Of a stretch of 64,000 bases of DNA, positions 43,451-52,451 are shown piece after piece. The position numbers and the translations under genes are program-made. Below the pieces are notes generated by a model, which was not told the DNA's origin, did not search any database, and saw only the letters and a program-made list of their open reading frames with translations. Positions within the stretch are counted from its first letter, which is position 1; each line of letters opens with the position of its first letter. Location of the stretch: assembly GCF_017498545.1 (NCBI RefSeq), contig NZ_CP071793.1, forward strand, positions 992,001 to 1,056,000, in the 5' to 3' direction. Source of the DNA: Sulfidibacter corallicola (GTDB taxonomy: Bacteria > Acidobacteriota > Holophagae > Acanthopleuribacterales > Acanthopleuribacteraceae).

Positions 43451-45810
43451 GCGATCCGAAACAGGGAAGTGAATCGGCTGCCAAATCTGGTGCAGCCGCG
43501 GCGAAACAAAAGAAAGAATTATGGGACGTCCTGGTGGTGGGCGGTGGACCTGGTGGCACGGCGGCCGCCTTTCGGGCCCGTGAGCTGGGCCTGAGTGCGC
43601 TGGTTCTGGAATTCGACGACCTGATGAAGCGCATTCGCGACTATTCCAAATCGAAATTGATCCTGCCGGGCTTCGGCGGTGGGGACAAGATCAAGTTCCC
43701 CAATGGTGGCTCGCTTATTTCTTCCCTTCGTTTCGAACCCATCGACAAGGACGACATGTGCCACCACTGGAAGGAGTTGTACCGCAGCAACCGGATTCCG
43801 AATCGCATCGGCTTCGAATTGACGGGCCTGCAAAAACGGTCGGACGGCTATCTGAAGGTGTTTTGCTGGGATCACAACGGGCGCAAACAGGAGGCCTTCT
43901 ACACGCGTCACCTGGTGTTGGCACTGGGCAACGGGGTGCCCCGGCGTTTCGACATTCCCGGCAACACGGAAGGGGTTTGCTTCCAATTGCGCGACCCCGA
44001 CGACTACGTGGGGTTTCCGGCCTGTGTGATCGGTGGCGGTACCTCGGCGGCCGAAGCGGTGATCGCGATTTCCAACGCCAAGGCCCGTGCGGGCGACCCC
44101 ACCTCGGTCTACTGGTCCTATCGCGGCGATCGGTTGCCGCGCGTCTCGAAAGCCTTGGCAGAGGTCTTTTTCGAGGCCTACGCGGGCAACGGCAATATCC
44201 GCTATTACCCCAAAAGCGAACCGGCGGCGATCGTCACCGCCGAAGACCATCGCGAGTATCTCGCGATCCGCATCGATCGACGCCGCATGGACGATCGACC
44301 CGTGGAGACCTCCCATCTGGAGTTTTTGAAGCAACACTGCCTGGCCTGTATCGGTGAGGATTTGCCGGAGGCACTGTTGGCCTCGATGGGCATTCACCTC
44401 GTCACCGGTGGGCCGCGCAACAAGAAGCGGGTAGTGGTCAATCGCTACCTGGAGACGCGGGTTCCGAACGTCTACCTGGTTGGCGATATTTTGAGTCAGG
44501 CCTATTTGCAGGCCGATGATTTCGACGCCGATCCGGCTGGATTCGAAGAAATCAAACATCGCGGCAACATCAAATCCGCGTTGCGTGATGGCGTGTTGGT
44601 GGCCGAAATCATCAAACAGCGCATCGACGGCAAATCCGAGATCAACGTGGAGATCGAGGACATGCCCGACGACATGACCATTCGGCCTTCGCACGAGGCG
44701 CTGGTCACCCCGGCGGTTGCGGCCCGAGTGGCTCGCGAGTCGGGCCGCATGACGACCGTCCAACGAGACACATCGAACGAGGCCTGCCTGTTTCGGATCT
44801 TTCCCAACGGGATCGTGGAGACGGAACATCCGCTACCCGATGAGGGCACGACGTCGATCGGGCGAACCAAGGCCGACATCGAGTTTCCGGACGACGAGGC
44901 GATGGAGAGTCCCCACGCTTCGATCATCCGCGAAGGGGACCGGTTTACCCTTTGCGACGACAGTGGTTCGTCGGGGGTGTTTCTGGCTGTGCCCTCCGAC
45001 CGCAAGACGACTCTGAAAGTCGACGACCTGTTGCGCGCGGGCCGGCAGTTCCTGTTGGTCGGTGGCGAAGGGGACCGGTATTGGTTGACCCATTTCGACT
45101 TCGCTGGCCGCCAGGTGGGCATTCATCCTTTGAGTGCCAAGAGTTTGGTACTCGGCAGGGCCGGTGGGGACATCGTGCTGGATAAAGAGGACCTGTCCCT
45201 CTCGCGCCGGCACATGGCCATTTCGGCGGTCGACGGCCACATCCAGATCAAGGACCTCAAGAGTGCCAATCACACGTTTCTGCGTCTGCGCGATCGCACC
45301 ATCCTCCGGCATGGCGACCAATTCCAGATCGGATCGCAACTGTTGACCTTTGGTGCGCCAGGCGAATCGGTTCCGAACCCCTACGACGAGCCGGTGCGGG
45401 CCACCGGTAAGATGGCCGTCATTACCGAGGCGGCAGCCGCCGCGGCTTCATCCGGGTCGGCCGTACCGGATGCGCCGACGGACGTCCTGTCGGTTCTTTC
45501 GGATGAGGACGGCGGCGCACCGACCGTCACCTTCGTGGGAACGGGCAAGACCGTTGCTGTCCAACCGGGGCAGACTTTGCTTGAAGTGGCTGAATCACAA
45601 GGGTTTCCGATCAACGCCGAATGTCGGGTCGGGATTTGTGGAAGTGATCCCATTCAGATCGTGGAGGGTCGCGAGAACCTGGTGGCGGAACCGACACCGG
45701 GTGAGTGTGAAACCTTGGAGGATCTGTGCGATTTGGAGCCGGGGCCTTGTCGCTTGGCGTGCATGGCCAAGATCAAGGGGCCGGTCAAGGTCAAGATCCT
45801 CAACGTGTGA
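43447..45810 (+). CDS. FAD oxidoreductase - FHA - FHA - 2Fe-2S fusion protein
   Basis: A 787-residue cytoplasmic protein, GTG start. Residues ~20-390 are a thioredoxin-reductase-like flavoprotein: FAD site VLVVGGGPGGTAAAF, second nucleotide site ACVIGGGTSAAEAV, and FAD closing motif VYLVGDIL. Two FHA domains follow (~460-540: TSIGRTKADIEFPDDEAMESPHASI; ~555-640: LVLGRAGGDIVLDKEDLSLSRRHMAI). The C-terminal ~90 residues are a 2Fe-2S ferredoxin fold (ECRVGICGSDPI ... CRLAC). No redox-active CxxC is seen in the flavin part. In the ferredoxin part the expected third Cys after CG-x is Asp (CGSD), so cluster ligation may differ. It probably oxidises NAD(P)H and feeds the conduit. Confidence 0.9.
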   Translation: MSDPKQGSESAAKSGAAAAKQKKELWDVLVVGGGPGGTAAAFRARELGLSALVLEFDDLMKRIRDYSKSKLILPGFGGGDKIKFPNGGSLISSLRFEPIDKDDMCHHWKELYRSNRIPNRIGFELTGLQKRSDGYLKVFCWDHNGRKQEAFYTRHLVLALGNGVPRRFDIPGNTEGVCFQLRDPDDYVGFPACVIGGGTSAAEAVIAISNAKARAGDPTSVYWSYRGDRLPRVSKALAEVFFEAYAGNGNIRYYPKSEPAAIVTAEDHREYLAIRIDRRRMDDRPVETSHLEFLKQHCLACIGEDLPEALLASMGIHLVTGGPRNKKRVVVNRYLETRVPNVYLVGDILSQAYLQADDFDADPAGFEEIKHRGNIKSALRDGVLVAEIIKQRIDGKSEINVEIEDMPDDMTIRPSHEALVTPAVAARVARESGRMTTVQRDTSNEACLFRIFPNGIVETEHPLPDEGTTSIGRTKADIEFPDDEAMESPHASIIREGDRFTLCDDSGSSGVFLAVPSDRKTTLKVDDLLRAGRQFLLVGGEGDRYWLTHFDFAGRQVGIHPLSAKSLVLGRAGGDIVLDKEDLSLSRRHMAISAVDGHIQIKDLKSANHTFLRLRDRTILRHGDQFQIGSQLLTFGAPGESVPNPYDEPVRATGKMAVITEAAAAAASSGSAVPDAPTDVLSVLSDEDGGAPTVTFVGTGKTVAVQPGQTLLEVAESQGFPINAECRVGICGSDPIQIVEGRENLVAEPTPGECETLEDLCDLEPGPCRLACMAKIKGPVKVKILNV

Positions 45811-45853
45811 GGTCGTCGAGGTCGCGATCTATCTTGGGTTTCGGGTGACACCC

Positions 45854-47878
45854 TCACCGATTGTTACAGAGATCGTGGTTCAGGATCCTGTCGTCCAGGG
45901 TGATGTCGCTGTAAAGCACCGAGAAGTTTTCCGGGTTTTCCAACGTGGCGTATTGGATGTCGTAGGTGCCGGGAGGGAGCTCATGAAACACGAACCGTTT
46001 GTTGGACCATTGTACATATTCGACATAGGGGTGTCCCGTGCTCATGGTTCCGGTAATGCGCAATAGCGAGGCTTCTTTGGCGCACCCGGTCACCCGGTGC
46101 CAATTATTAAAATAAAACGGCATGTCTGTAATACTTTGGTCGAATAGTGTGATTTGATGTGTGTTGGGCATCAGTCGGCCAGATGAAAGATAATGCCTCA
46201 TTTGGTGGTGTTCCAGACAGAGATAGTATGTTCCCTCTCTCATGGATGCAAATCGGAATCGGCCGTTCGCATCGGTTTTCATGACTTGCGATCGACCTTT
46301 CTCGTCGTAGAGCACGATGGATGTGTGGGCACCGAGCCGTTCGCCCAGGTACACCTGGCCCTCGATGCTGAATAGGGGTGGCTCGCCGAACGATACCCAT
46401 TGATTGCCCTCACCGGTGATGTCGAGATACTGGGTGTCCTCGTAATCGTTTCCGATGAGGCGGAAAGTCGTCTCGCCCAGGGGGAGCCCATCGTGCTCGA
46501 ATCGATCTTGTTCGTACATGAGCTTCGTTTCGTGGCCTCTCGAATCCGTGATCCACAGGCGGGCGTAACCGGGATACAACTCCTTGTCGATGAAGCCTTC
46601 GATCTTGTGGCCTTTCTTCGTTCGGATCACGATCGGGGGGAGTTCACTCGCGAGAGGTTCCGGCACGACATTCGTCAGGGTTTCCGGAACGTAGCCCTGC
46701 CCCTCGATCTCGATTTGGTAGCTTTGGTTGGCGACCACGTTTTCGAAGATCGCCAGCCCTTGGTCTGATGTGGAAGTTCCGCTGCGAAACTGATTGCGGA
46801 GCCGGACGGTGCAGTTGAGGTCGCGAATGGGTTGCCCCGCTTCGTCCAGAACGAGGACGTGAATGCGACCCCGGGTGAAATCTAGGTAGAAATCTTGGAT
46901 GGATTCGGTCATCTCCGAGGTAGGAGTGATGGAAAAGGTGTTCACTTCCCTGTCCTTCAACTTGAACACCAGCGTGCCCGGTTTGTTCGGGATCAGCTCC
47001 CGGAATTCGAAAACCCCGTCCGGCGAGAGATCTTGAAAGTGCTCTGTCCAAATGCGGTTATCGCCCTGATTGAAATGGACGTCGATGCGTAGGTAGGGGC
47101 GGCCCGTTTGGCGATCGATGGCCCGACCCCTGATGATCGGCGACCTGCGCAGGACCACATCCGTGTCGGTCTGGGTGAAAGGATCCAGTTCTTCGGGGAT
47201 GAATTCGCTTTTGGCGAAGGAGAGAACGGCGCCTGGGAGTACCTGGGAAAAGGAGTAGTGGCCTCTTTGGTTGGTTTTCGTGTAATTGCGGCCCACGCAC
47301 TGGGAGCAGAAGACTTTGACGTCTTGAAGCGGGACGCCCTCGGTATTGAGGACCTTACCCGCGATCCTTCTCGATCCGGGGGCTCGTTCCCAGCCGGGTT
47401 TCTCCCTCAGGATGAAGCGGAACTCCCGCTCCGGCGGCATCAATTGTTCCAGGGCGATCATGTACCCATCCAGCTCGCAGTAAACCAGGGCGTTCAGGAA
47501 GGGCTTGGTCTGGATGGTGACGCTTCCGTCGCGATGGGTCTCTTCTTCGATGGTTTCCTTCTCCGGGTAGAGGATCGAAAGCGTGATGGCGGCGCCGCTG
47601 ACCGGTTCGCCTTGTTCGTCGAGAACCATCCCGGTGACTTCCACCAAGCCGTTCTCGTTCGTGGTCGGCTCCTCGGCTCCCTCGGCGGTCCCGAGCGGCG
47701 AGGTGGTACCGGTCTTTGTTGGTGGCGTTTCCGGGTGCGGATTGGGCAGGGTGGGCTCGCTGGGCGTGGAAGTGGCTGTGGCCGGTGATGGGCCAGGTTC
47801 CGGAGGTTGTCGGTAGAACACGACCAGCCAGGCCGCGAGATTCAACAAAATCAGAAAAGCAAAGTGTTTGGCTTTCAT
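45854..47878 (-). CDS. Exported protein with carboxypeptidase-regulatory-like (CarboxypepD) repeats
   Basis: A 674-residue protein with a signal anchor (FAFLILLNLAAWLVVFY), a Pro/Thr/Ser-rich spacer (~25-80) and then a series of ~85-residue beta-sandwich domains of the CarboxypepD_reg type: VTGMVLDEQGEPVSGAAITL, IAGKVLNTEGVPLQDVKVF, IRGRAIDRQTGRPYLRIDV, IHVLVLDEAGQPIRDLNC, and IEGQVYLGERLGAHTSIVLY. Such domains act in cell-surface adhesion or carbohydrate/protein binding; no catalytic domain is present. I chose the ATG at 47878, which starts a clean signal sequence; the frame extends 23 codons further. It is convergent with the cytochrome operon (43-base gap). Confidence 0.82.
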   Translation of the reverse strand: MKAKHFAFLILLNLAAWLVVFYRQPPEPGPSPATATSTPSEPTLPNPHPETPPTKTGTTSPLGTAEGAEEPTTNENGLVEVTGMVLDEQGEPVSGAAITLSILYPEKETIEEETHRDGSVTIQTKPFLNALVYCELDGYMIALEQLMPPEREFRFILREKPGWERAPGSRRIAGKVLNTEGVPLQDVKVFCSQCVGRNYTKTNQRGHYSFSQVLPGAVLSFAKSEFIPEELDPFTQTDTDVVLRRSPIIRGRAIDRQTGRPYLRIDVHFNQGDNRIWTEHFQDLSPDGVFEFRELIPNKPGTLVFKLKDREVNTFSITPTSEMTESIQDFYLDFTRGRIHVLVLDEAGQPIRDLNCTVRLRNQFRSGTSTSDQGLAIFENVVANQSYQIEIEGQGYVPETLTNVVPEPLASELPPIVIRTKKGHKIEGFIDKELYPGYARLWITDSRGHETKLMYEQDRFEHDGLPLGETTFRLIGNDYEDTQYLDITGEGNQWVSFGEPPLFSIEGQVYLGERLGAHTSIVLYDEKGRSQVMKTDANGRFRFASMREGTYYLCLEHHQMRHYLSSGRLMPNTHQITLFDQSITDMPFYFNNWHRVTGCAKEASLLRITGTMSTGHPYVEYVQWSNKRFVFHELPPGTYDIQYATLENPENFSVLYSDITLDDRILNHDLCNNR

Positions 47879-48080
47879 GCGGTCACCGTCGAATGGGGAA
47901 GCGGGCATTTCGAATCTGTTCGAGAAACGATCGAAGGGGACCGCCATCGCAAAAAATGTCGGAAAAAGTGATGGCGGCCCATACGAATCGTTGGCAAGGG
48001 AAAAATGAGTTCTAAAGAACAGTGTAAACCCAAAAAGCCACCAAAAACTCCCAGATCAGGAAAAAATCAATTCCCAAATT

Positions 48081-48264
48081 GGGACACCCACGATTCAAAT
48101 CGGGACACCCACAATTCGGAGTTCAAATTGGGACACCCACAATTCCCAATCAAATCAAATTGGGACACCCACGAATAATCAAATAGATCCAAATCGGGAC
48201 ACCCACAAATCGGGAATCCCAGTACCCAGTACCCAGCACCCAGTTCCCCAGTTCGGGACACCCA
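48081..48264 (+). repeat. Family B repeat cluster (GGGACACCCA), six copies
   Basis: Copies start near 48081, 48102, 48130, 48162, 48196 and 48255, all in the same orientation and irregularly spaced (21 to 59 bases). They are separated by AT-rich AAATTC/CAAATC-type spacers. The gap 47948-48347 has no gene. The first half holds no repeat. Confidence 0.85.
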
Positions 48265-48347
48265 CGATTCCCGGAGTCAGAGGCTCCGGTGGGACCTGAA
48301 GAGATTCCCTGTGGGCGCTTTGTGATCGGGATGGCGGGGGTCGGCCT

Positions 48348-49124
48348 TCACTGGAGGGGCGTCGCTTCCAGCATTTGCCACTCTTCGATCGCAATCAATC
48401 GATTCATTCGGTCGATGCGGGATTGGGGCAAGGGATGGGTGCGCATCCATTCGCCAGCCTCGCCGTCTTCGCGCATTTTCTCGAAGAAGTGCGTGGTTCC
48501 GCCGACGTGGCCGTATGCGGCCAGCACCAATTCGAGCGAAAATCGATCGGCGCGGGTTTCCTGGCTGCGGGAGTGCTGCATTTGGGCCAGGGTATCGATC
48601 GAATGCAAGGAGGAGAGCGCCTGGTTTTCGCCGAACAACAGGGCTTTGCTCAACCCGAAGACTACCGAGCGGCTGAGTTTCTTCATGCTGTCGCGATGTT
48701 TCAGGTGGCCCAGCTCGTGTCCGATGACGAAGGCCAGCTCCTCTTCGGATTCGGACTGTGTCACCAGGGCGGTGGTCAGGGCGATCGACCCACCTGGCAG
48801 GGCGAAGGCGTTGGGATCCGGGCTGTCGATGAGGTAGAGGCGCACGGGGCGTGGATAATCCGCGGTCGTGATCAAGCGGTCGAAGACGCGGGTTACTTGG
48901 GGCGGGGCCTCTTCATCCCACGTTTCCGGAACGGAGAACGCCAACTTTTCTTCCCATTGCACCGGCATCAAGTGCACCAATCCCAGAGAAACCCATCCCA
49001 GAACCTGATAACTAACCACGAAAAAGGCGATCACCAGGACGGTGTTGACCAGAAGTCGACGGGGCGTGCTGCTTCCACGGCTGGCATCGGCAGTGGTGAC
49101 GGGTACCCTGGGTTCGATCTTCAT
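48348..49124 (-). CDS. M48-family metalloprotease (membrane-anchored)
   Basis: A 258-residue protein with one N-terminal transmembrane segment (TVLVIAFFVVSYQVLGWVSL) and an M48 peptidase domain. The zinc site is HELGH (~residue 135), with the third ligand Glu in QETRADRF (~residue 190). ALPGGSIALTTAL is the typical upstream strand of BepA/LoiP-type enzymes, and HPLPQSRIDR is the conserved C-terminal motif. Related proteases act in envelope protein quality control. It overlaps the YbjQ-like gene upstream by 4 bases, forming a three-gene unit. Confidence 0.9.
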   Translation of the reverse strand: MKIEPRVPVTTADASRGSSTPRRLLVNTVLVIAFFVVSYQVLGWVSLGLVHLMPVQWEEKLAFSVPETWDEEAPPQVTRVFDRLITTADYPRPVRLYLIDSPDPNAFALPGGSIALTTALVTQSESEEELAFVIGHELGHLKHRDSMKKLSRSVVFGLSKALLFGENQALSSLHSIDTLAQMQHSRSQETRADRFSLELVLAAYGHVGGTTHFFEKMREDGEAGEWMRTHPLPQSRIDRMNRLIAIEEWQMLEATPLQ

Positions 49125-49609
49125 GAGGCATACGATCCTTCATGGTCCTTGCGGTGCCAGAGCGCGGTGCCGTACGCCAGGACTTCGATGGTGCCCATTT
49201 GCTTCTGGCCGCCTTGGGACAGGCTGGAGGTCTCCATGCGCACGTTGATGATCATGTCGGCGCCGGCGGCCTGTTCGCGCATGCGCAGGATCGCCTCGCG
49301 GCGGGCCCGATCGATCAGGCTGGAGTAGGCGTTGACCTCGCCGCCGAAAATGGTGCGGAGCGCTGCTAGGAATTGTTTGAACCGGTCGACGGAAACGACG
49401 ACCGAGCCGGCCACCATTTTACTGGTGCGAACCGTTTCGGGCGCCGGCACCGTTTTGCTGTTGAGCATGGGCTGCTGGGCGAACCGGGCTTCCCGCTGGT
49501 GAATGGATGCGTAGTGGCGGTTTTCCCGCGAGCGGCCGACCAGGCCACCGACGACGAGGAGCAGGACGGGGGACAGGTAGAGCAGGAGGACGATGAAGTG
49601 TTCCATCAC
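49121..49609 (-). CDS. YbjQ-family protein with N-terminal transmembrane helix
   Basis: A 162-residue protein. An N-terminal helix (IVLLLYLSPVLLLVVGGLVG) is followed by a YbjQ/DUF74 domain (~55-150): SVDRFKQFLAALRTIFGGEVNAY, REAILRMREQAAGADMIINVR and EVLAYGTAL are the family's landmarks. YbjQ domains form pentamers and are annotated as possible heavy-metal-binding proteins, but their role is unsettled. The family's usual length is ~105, so the membrane helix is an addition. It overlaps both neighbours by 4 bases. Confidence 0.85.
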   Translation of the reverse strand: MMEHFIVLLLYLSPVLLLVVGGLVGRSRENRHYASIHQREARFAQQPMLNSKTVPAPETVRTSKMVAGSVVVSVDRFKQFLAALRTIFGGEVNAYSSLIDRARREAILRMREQAAGADMIINVRMETSSLSQGGQKQMGTIEVLAYGTALWHRKDHEGSYAS

Positions 49610-49920
49610 TCCACCCGGACGGCGGTGCCGTAGGCCAGGATTTCGGCGGCGCCCTGGGCGACCGAGGACGTGGAAAAGCGAACGTTCACGATCGCATTGG
49701 CTCCCAGTTCCTGGGCCTGGCTGATCATGCGGTTGACCGATTCTTCGCGCGACTCCTTGAGCAGTTCCGTGTAGCCGCTCAATTCTCCGCCGAAGATGTT
49801 CTTGATGCCGGCGGCGATATCGCGGCCCACGTGCTTGGCGCGAATGGTACTGCCTTGGACCAGGCCGTAGTGGGCCACGATGGTTTTTCCGGGAAGGGTC
49901 TCCAAATTAGACAAAATCAT
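49606..49920 (-). CDS. YbjQ-family protein
   Basis: A 104-residue soluble YbjQ/DUF74 protein: LPGKTIVAHYGLVQGSTIRA, IKNIFGGELSGYTELL, SQAQELGANAIVNVRF and AEILAYGTAV cover the whole family model. I chose the ATG at 49920, preceded by AAGGAA, because it gives the family's normal length; the frame runs 29 codons further upstream. It is the first gene of the YbjQ - YbjQ/TM - M48 protease unit. The two YbjQ proteins are diverged paralogues. Confidence 0.85.
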   Translation of the reverse strand: MILSNLETLPGKTIVAHYGLVQGSTIRAKHVGRDIAAGIKNIFGGELSGYTELLKESREESVNRMISQAQELGANAIVNVRFSTSSVAQGAAEILAYGTAVRVE

Positions 49921-50061
49921 GACGTGTTCCTTGAAGAAATTGAGGGGACGGAACGTCGCCTCGAAGTATCGAAAGTATTGGTTCGAAAATCGTTCACCAA
50001 TACCCATGGCGGAATCTTAGCCTATTCGGTGTCACCTCGGGTCGATATAGACAGCCGTATT

Positions 50062-50243
50062 GGGACACCCAGCGTTTTCTCTGGATGATTGATTGGGACA
50101 CCCATGATAGCGGTACTGGGACACCCACCGTTTTTTCAGGCGATTGATTGGGACACCCATCATTCGCGACGGAAAGTAGATGGGTGTCCCAATGTCATTG
50201 CGTCAACCAATGTCATCGTTCGCGAGGAAAAGATGGGTGTCCC
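50062..50243. repeat. Family B repeat cluster with inverted pairs
   Basis: Forward copies (GGGACACCCA) lie at 50062, 50095, 50118 and 50150; reverse copies (TGGGTGTCCC) at 50181 and 50234. The pair at ~50147-50193 forms a perfect 15-bp inverted repeat (ATTGGGACACCCATC / GATGGGTGTCCCAAT) with a 17-base loop. No gene lies in 50008-50314. Confidence 0.9.
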
Positions 50244-50314
50244 AATGTCATTGCGTAAAGATTCACTCGTTCTTGGGTATGATGGGATTCATCTGATATA
50301 TTACGAGGTGTTCC

Positions 50315-51385
50315 ATGAACAACGGGGGATTTATGAACCGATCTTTCGACCAGCGCCTCGCTGATTTGGCGCAGTGGCGTCCGTCCGGCGACGTGCTCAC
50401 CATCACCTGTGTCGACGCCCATACCGGAGGTGAACCCCTGCGGGTGGTGCTCGCCGGGTTTCCCGAGGTGCCGGGCCTCGATATTTTGGCAAAACGACGG
50501 TATGCCCGTGAGCATCTGGACCACTTGCGCACCATGTTGATGTATGAGCCACGGGGCCATGCCGATATGTACGGTTGCCTCATCACGCCTCCTGTTCGAC
50601 CCGACAGCCATTTCGGCGTCCTGTTTCTCCATAACGAAGGGTTCAGCACCATGTGCGGACATGGCATTATCGCCGTTACCAAGGTGGTTCTGGACATGGG
50701 TCTGTTTCCCCCGGATACGGGCCCGCTGCACATCGACACACCTGCGGGTCTGGTGATCGCCGAAGCCTCATTGCGAAACGGGAACGTCGATTCCGTCTCG
50801 TTTCAAAACGTCCCGTCCTTTGTGGTGGCTCTCGATTGTCGGGTCAAGGTGCCGGGGTGGGGAGAGGTCACGTACGATCTAGCGTTTGGCGGTGCCTTCT
50901 ACGCCTATGTGGATGCTGCGTCCCTGGGTCTTTCTCTCTCGTCGGTGGAGAGTGCGGCATTGATTCAAGCCGGTCGTGCGGTAAAAAAGGCCGTGACCGA
51001 GGCGGGCCCGATCCAACACCCGTTCGAGGACGATCTGGGTTTTCTATACGGCACCATTTTTTCCGGCCGGCCTCAATCAAGCGAGGCCGATTTGCGCAAT
51101 GTGTGCATCTTCGCGGAAGGGGAGGTGGATCGCAGCCCAACCGGCACGGGAGTGAGTGGCCGAATGGCCATCGCCCATGCGCGGGGCCAGGTTCGGGTCG
51201 GGGAATCTCTCGTCGTGGAAAGTATCGTGGGGAGCAAATTCCAGGGAACCGTAATCGAGGAAACCAAAGTCGGCACATACCTCGGCATCGTTCCTCAGGT
51301 CCGTGGCGAGGCATTTATCACCGGCATTCACCATTTCTTCGCCGATCCGGGCGATCCATTCAAATCGGGTTTTTTCCTACGATGA
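50315..51385 (+). CDS. Trans-3-hydroxy-L-proline dehydratase (proline racemase family)
   Basis: A 356-residue member of the proline racemase superfamily. The first active-site motif has Cys (STMCGHGIIA, ~residue 112), but the second catalytic position, Cys in racemases and epimerases (SPCGTG), is Thr here (DRSPTGTGVSG, ~275). Cys/Thr is the signature of trans-3-hydroxy-L-proline dehydratase, which converts its substrate to delta-1-pyrroline-2-carboxylate. The next gene encodes the matching reductase, supporting this specific call over hydroxyproline epimerase. The start at 50315 follows GAGGTG. It probably functions in collagen-derived amino-acid catabolism. Confidence 0.9.
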   Translation: MNNGGFMNRSFDQRLADLAQWRPSGDVLTITCVDAHTGGEPLRVVLAGFPEVPGLDILAKRRYAREHLDHLRTMLMYEPRGHADMYGCLITPPVRPDSHFGVLFLHNEGFSTMCGHGIIAVTKVVLDMGLFPPDTGPLHIDTPAGLVIAEASLRNGNVDSVSFQNVPSFVVALDCRVKVPGWGEVTYDLAFGGAFYAYVDAASLGLSLSSVESAALIQAGRAVKKAVTEAGPIQHPFEDDLGFLYGTIFSGRPQSSEADLRNVCIFAEGEVDRSPTGTGVSGRMAIAHARGQVRVGESLVVESIVGSKFQGTVIEETKVGTYLGIVPQVRGEAFITGIHHFFADPGDPFKSGFFLR

Positions 51386-51451
51386 CTTTCCCGTAAACCC
51401 AAGCGGGACGAGGCCTGTTGGGTTGGCGTTCCGTGCAGAAAGGGGAGAAGC

Positions 51452-52441
51452 TTGGAAATCAACGACCTTCTGTTCTTAAATCGCGATGATGTAAGCCGGG
51501 CCGTGTCCATGGCAGACGCCTTACCCTTGATGAAAAGTGCATTCATCCAGCTTTCGGAAGGGAGAGCCCGCGTCCCGGTTCGCACCAATCTCAATGTTGA
51601 GGAGCATCACGGCGATTCCCTGATCATGCCTGTGTTCCTGCCCGATCAGGCACGCACCGCCGTCAAGGTGGTCTCGGTCTATCGCGGCAATCCCAGTGTA
51701 GGTTTGCCGCTCATCCACGGCGTGCTGTTGGTTCTCGATGCCGAAACCGGCCGTCCCCTCAGTCTCATGGATGCCGAGTATCTGACGGCTCTGCGAACTG
51801 GCGCGGCCTCCGCACTGGCCACCGATTGCCTGGCCCGTCGGGATGCCAAGACTTTGGCGGTTTTTGGAACGGGTGTTCAAGCGCGATTCCAGGTTCGCGG
51901 CATCCACCAGGTGCGCCCGCTCGAGACTGTTTGGGTGTGTGGTCGCACTCCGCGGAATGTGGCGTCGTTCGTCGAGGAAGTGAGCGATGAGTTGGACGTT
52001 CCCGTGATGGCGGCATCTCCCCGAGAAGCTCTGGCGAATGCCGAGTTGGTCTGCACCGCGACCACTTCCGATCGACCTCTGTTCGAAACTTCGATGGTTC
52101 GTCCTGGCACCCACCTCAATGCCGTCGGCGGCTATCGACCCGACATGACCGAAATTCCTCTCGACTTGTTGGCTTCCGCCACAGTGGTGGTCGATCACCG
52201 CGCTTCCTGTCTGGCCGAGGCCGGGGAGTTGGTTCAGGCTGAAGCGCGCGGGTTTTGGCAACCGAGCGACGTACATGGCGAGCTGGGTGAAATCGCGGCG
52301 GGGACCCTGAAGGGACGTGGGGACCAAAACGAAATCACGCTTTTCAAATCGGTGGGGAATGCGGTCCAAGACCTGGCAGTGGCGGCATTCATTCTGGAAC
52401 GGGCCGAGGCGATGAGCCTGGGAACCCGTCTTTCTTTTTAG
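51452..52441 (+). CDS. Delta-1-pyrroline-2-carboxylate reductase (ornithine cyclodeaminase/mu-crystallin family)
   Basis: A 329-residue NAD(P)H-dependent enzyme of the OCD/mu-crystallin family. It has the N-terminal substrate lid (RVPVRTNLNV), the Rossmann nucleotide site LAVFGTGVQARFQVR (~residues 130-145), TATTSDRPLFE and HLNAVGGYRPDMTEI. Family members include ornithine cyclodeaminase, alanine dehydrogenase and pyrroline-2-carboxylate reductase; pairing with the dehydratase just upstream (66-base gap) points to reduction of pyrroline-2-carboxylate to L-proline. The start is a TTG after AGGGGAG. Confidence 0.87.
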   Translation: MEINDLLFLNRDDVSRAVSMADALPLMKSAFIQLSEGRARVPVRTNLNVEEHHGDSLIMPVFLPDQARTAVKVVSVYRGNPSVGLPLIHGVLLVLDAETGRPLSLMDAEYLTALRTGAASALATDCLARRDAKTLAVFGTGVQARFQVRGIHQVRPLETVWVCGRTPRNVASFVEEVSDELDVPVMAASPREALANAELVCTATTSDRPLFETSMVRPGTHLNAVGGYRPDMTEIPLDLLASATVVVDHRASCLAEAGELVQAEARGFWQPSDVHGELGEIAAGTLKGRGDQNEITLFKSVGNAVQDLAVAAFILERAEAMSLGTRLSF

Positions 52442-52451
52442 CCGCAGGATT

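Noticed and set aside
48081-48264. CRISPR-like array of GGGACACCCA repeats
   Set aside because: The repeat is only ~10 bases, spacing varies from 21 to 59 bases, orientation changes in other clusters, and no cas gene is present.
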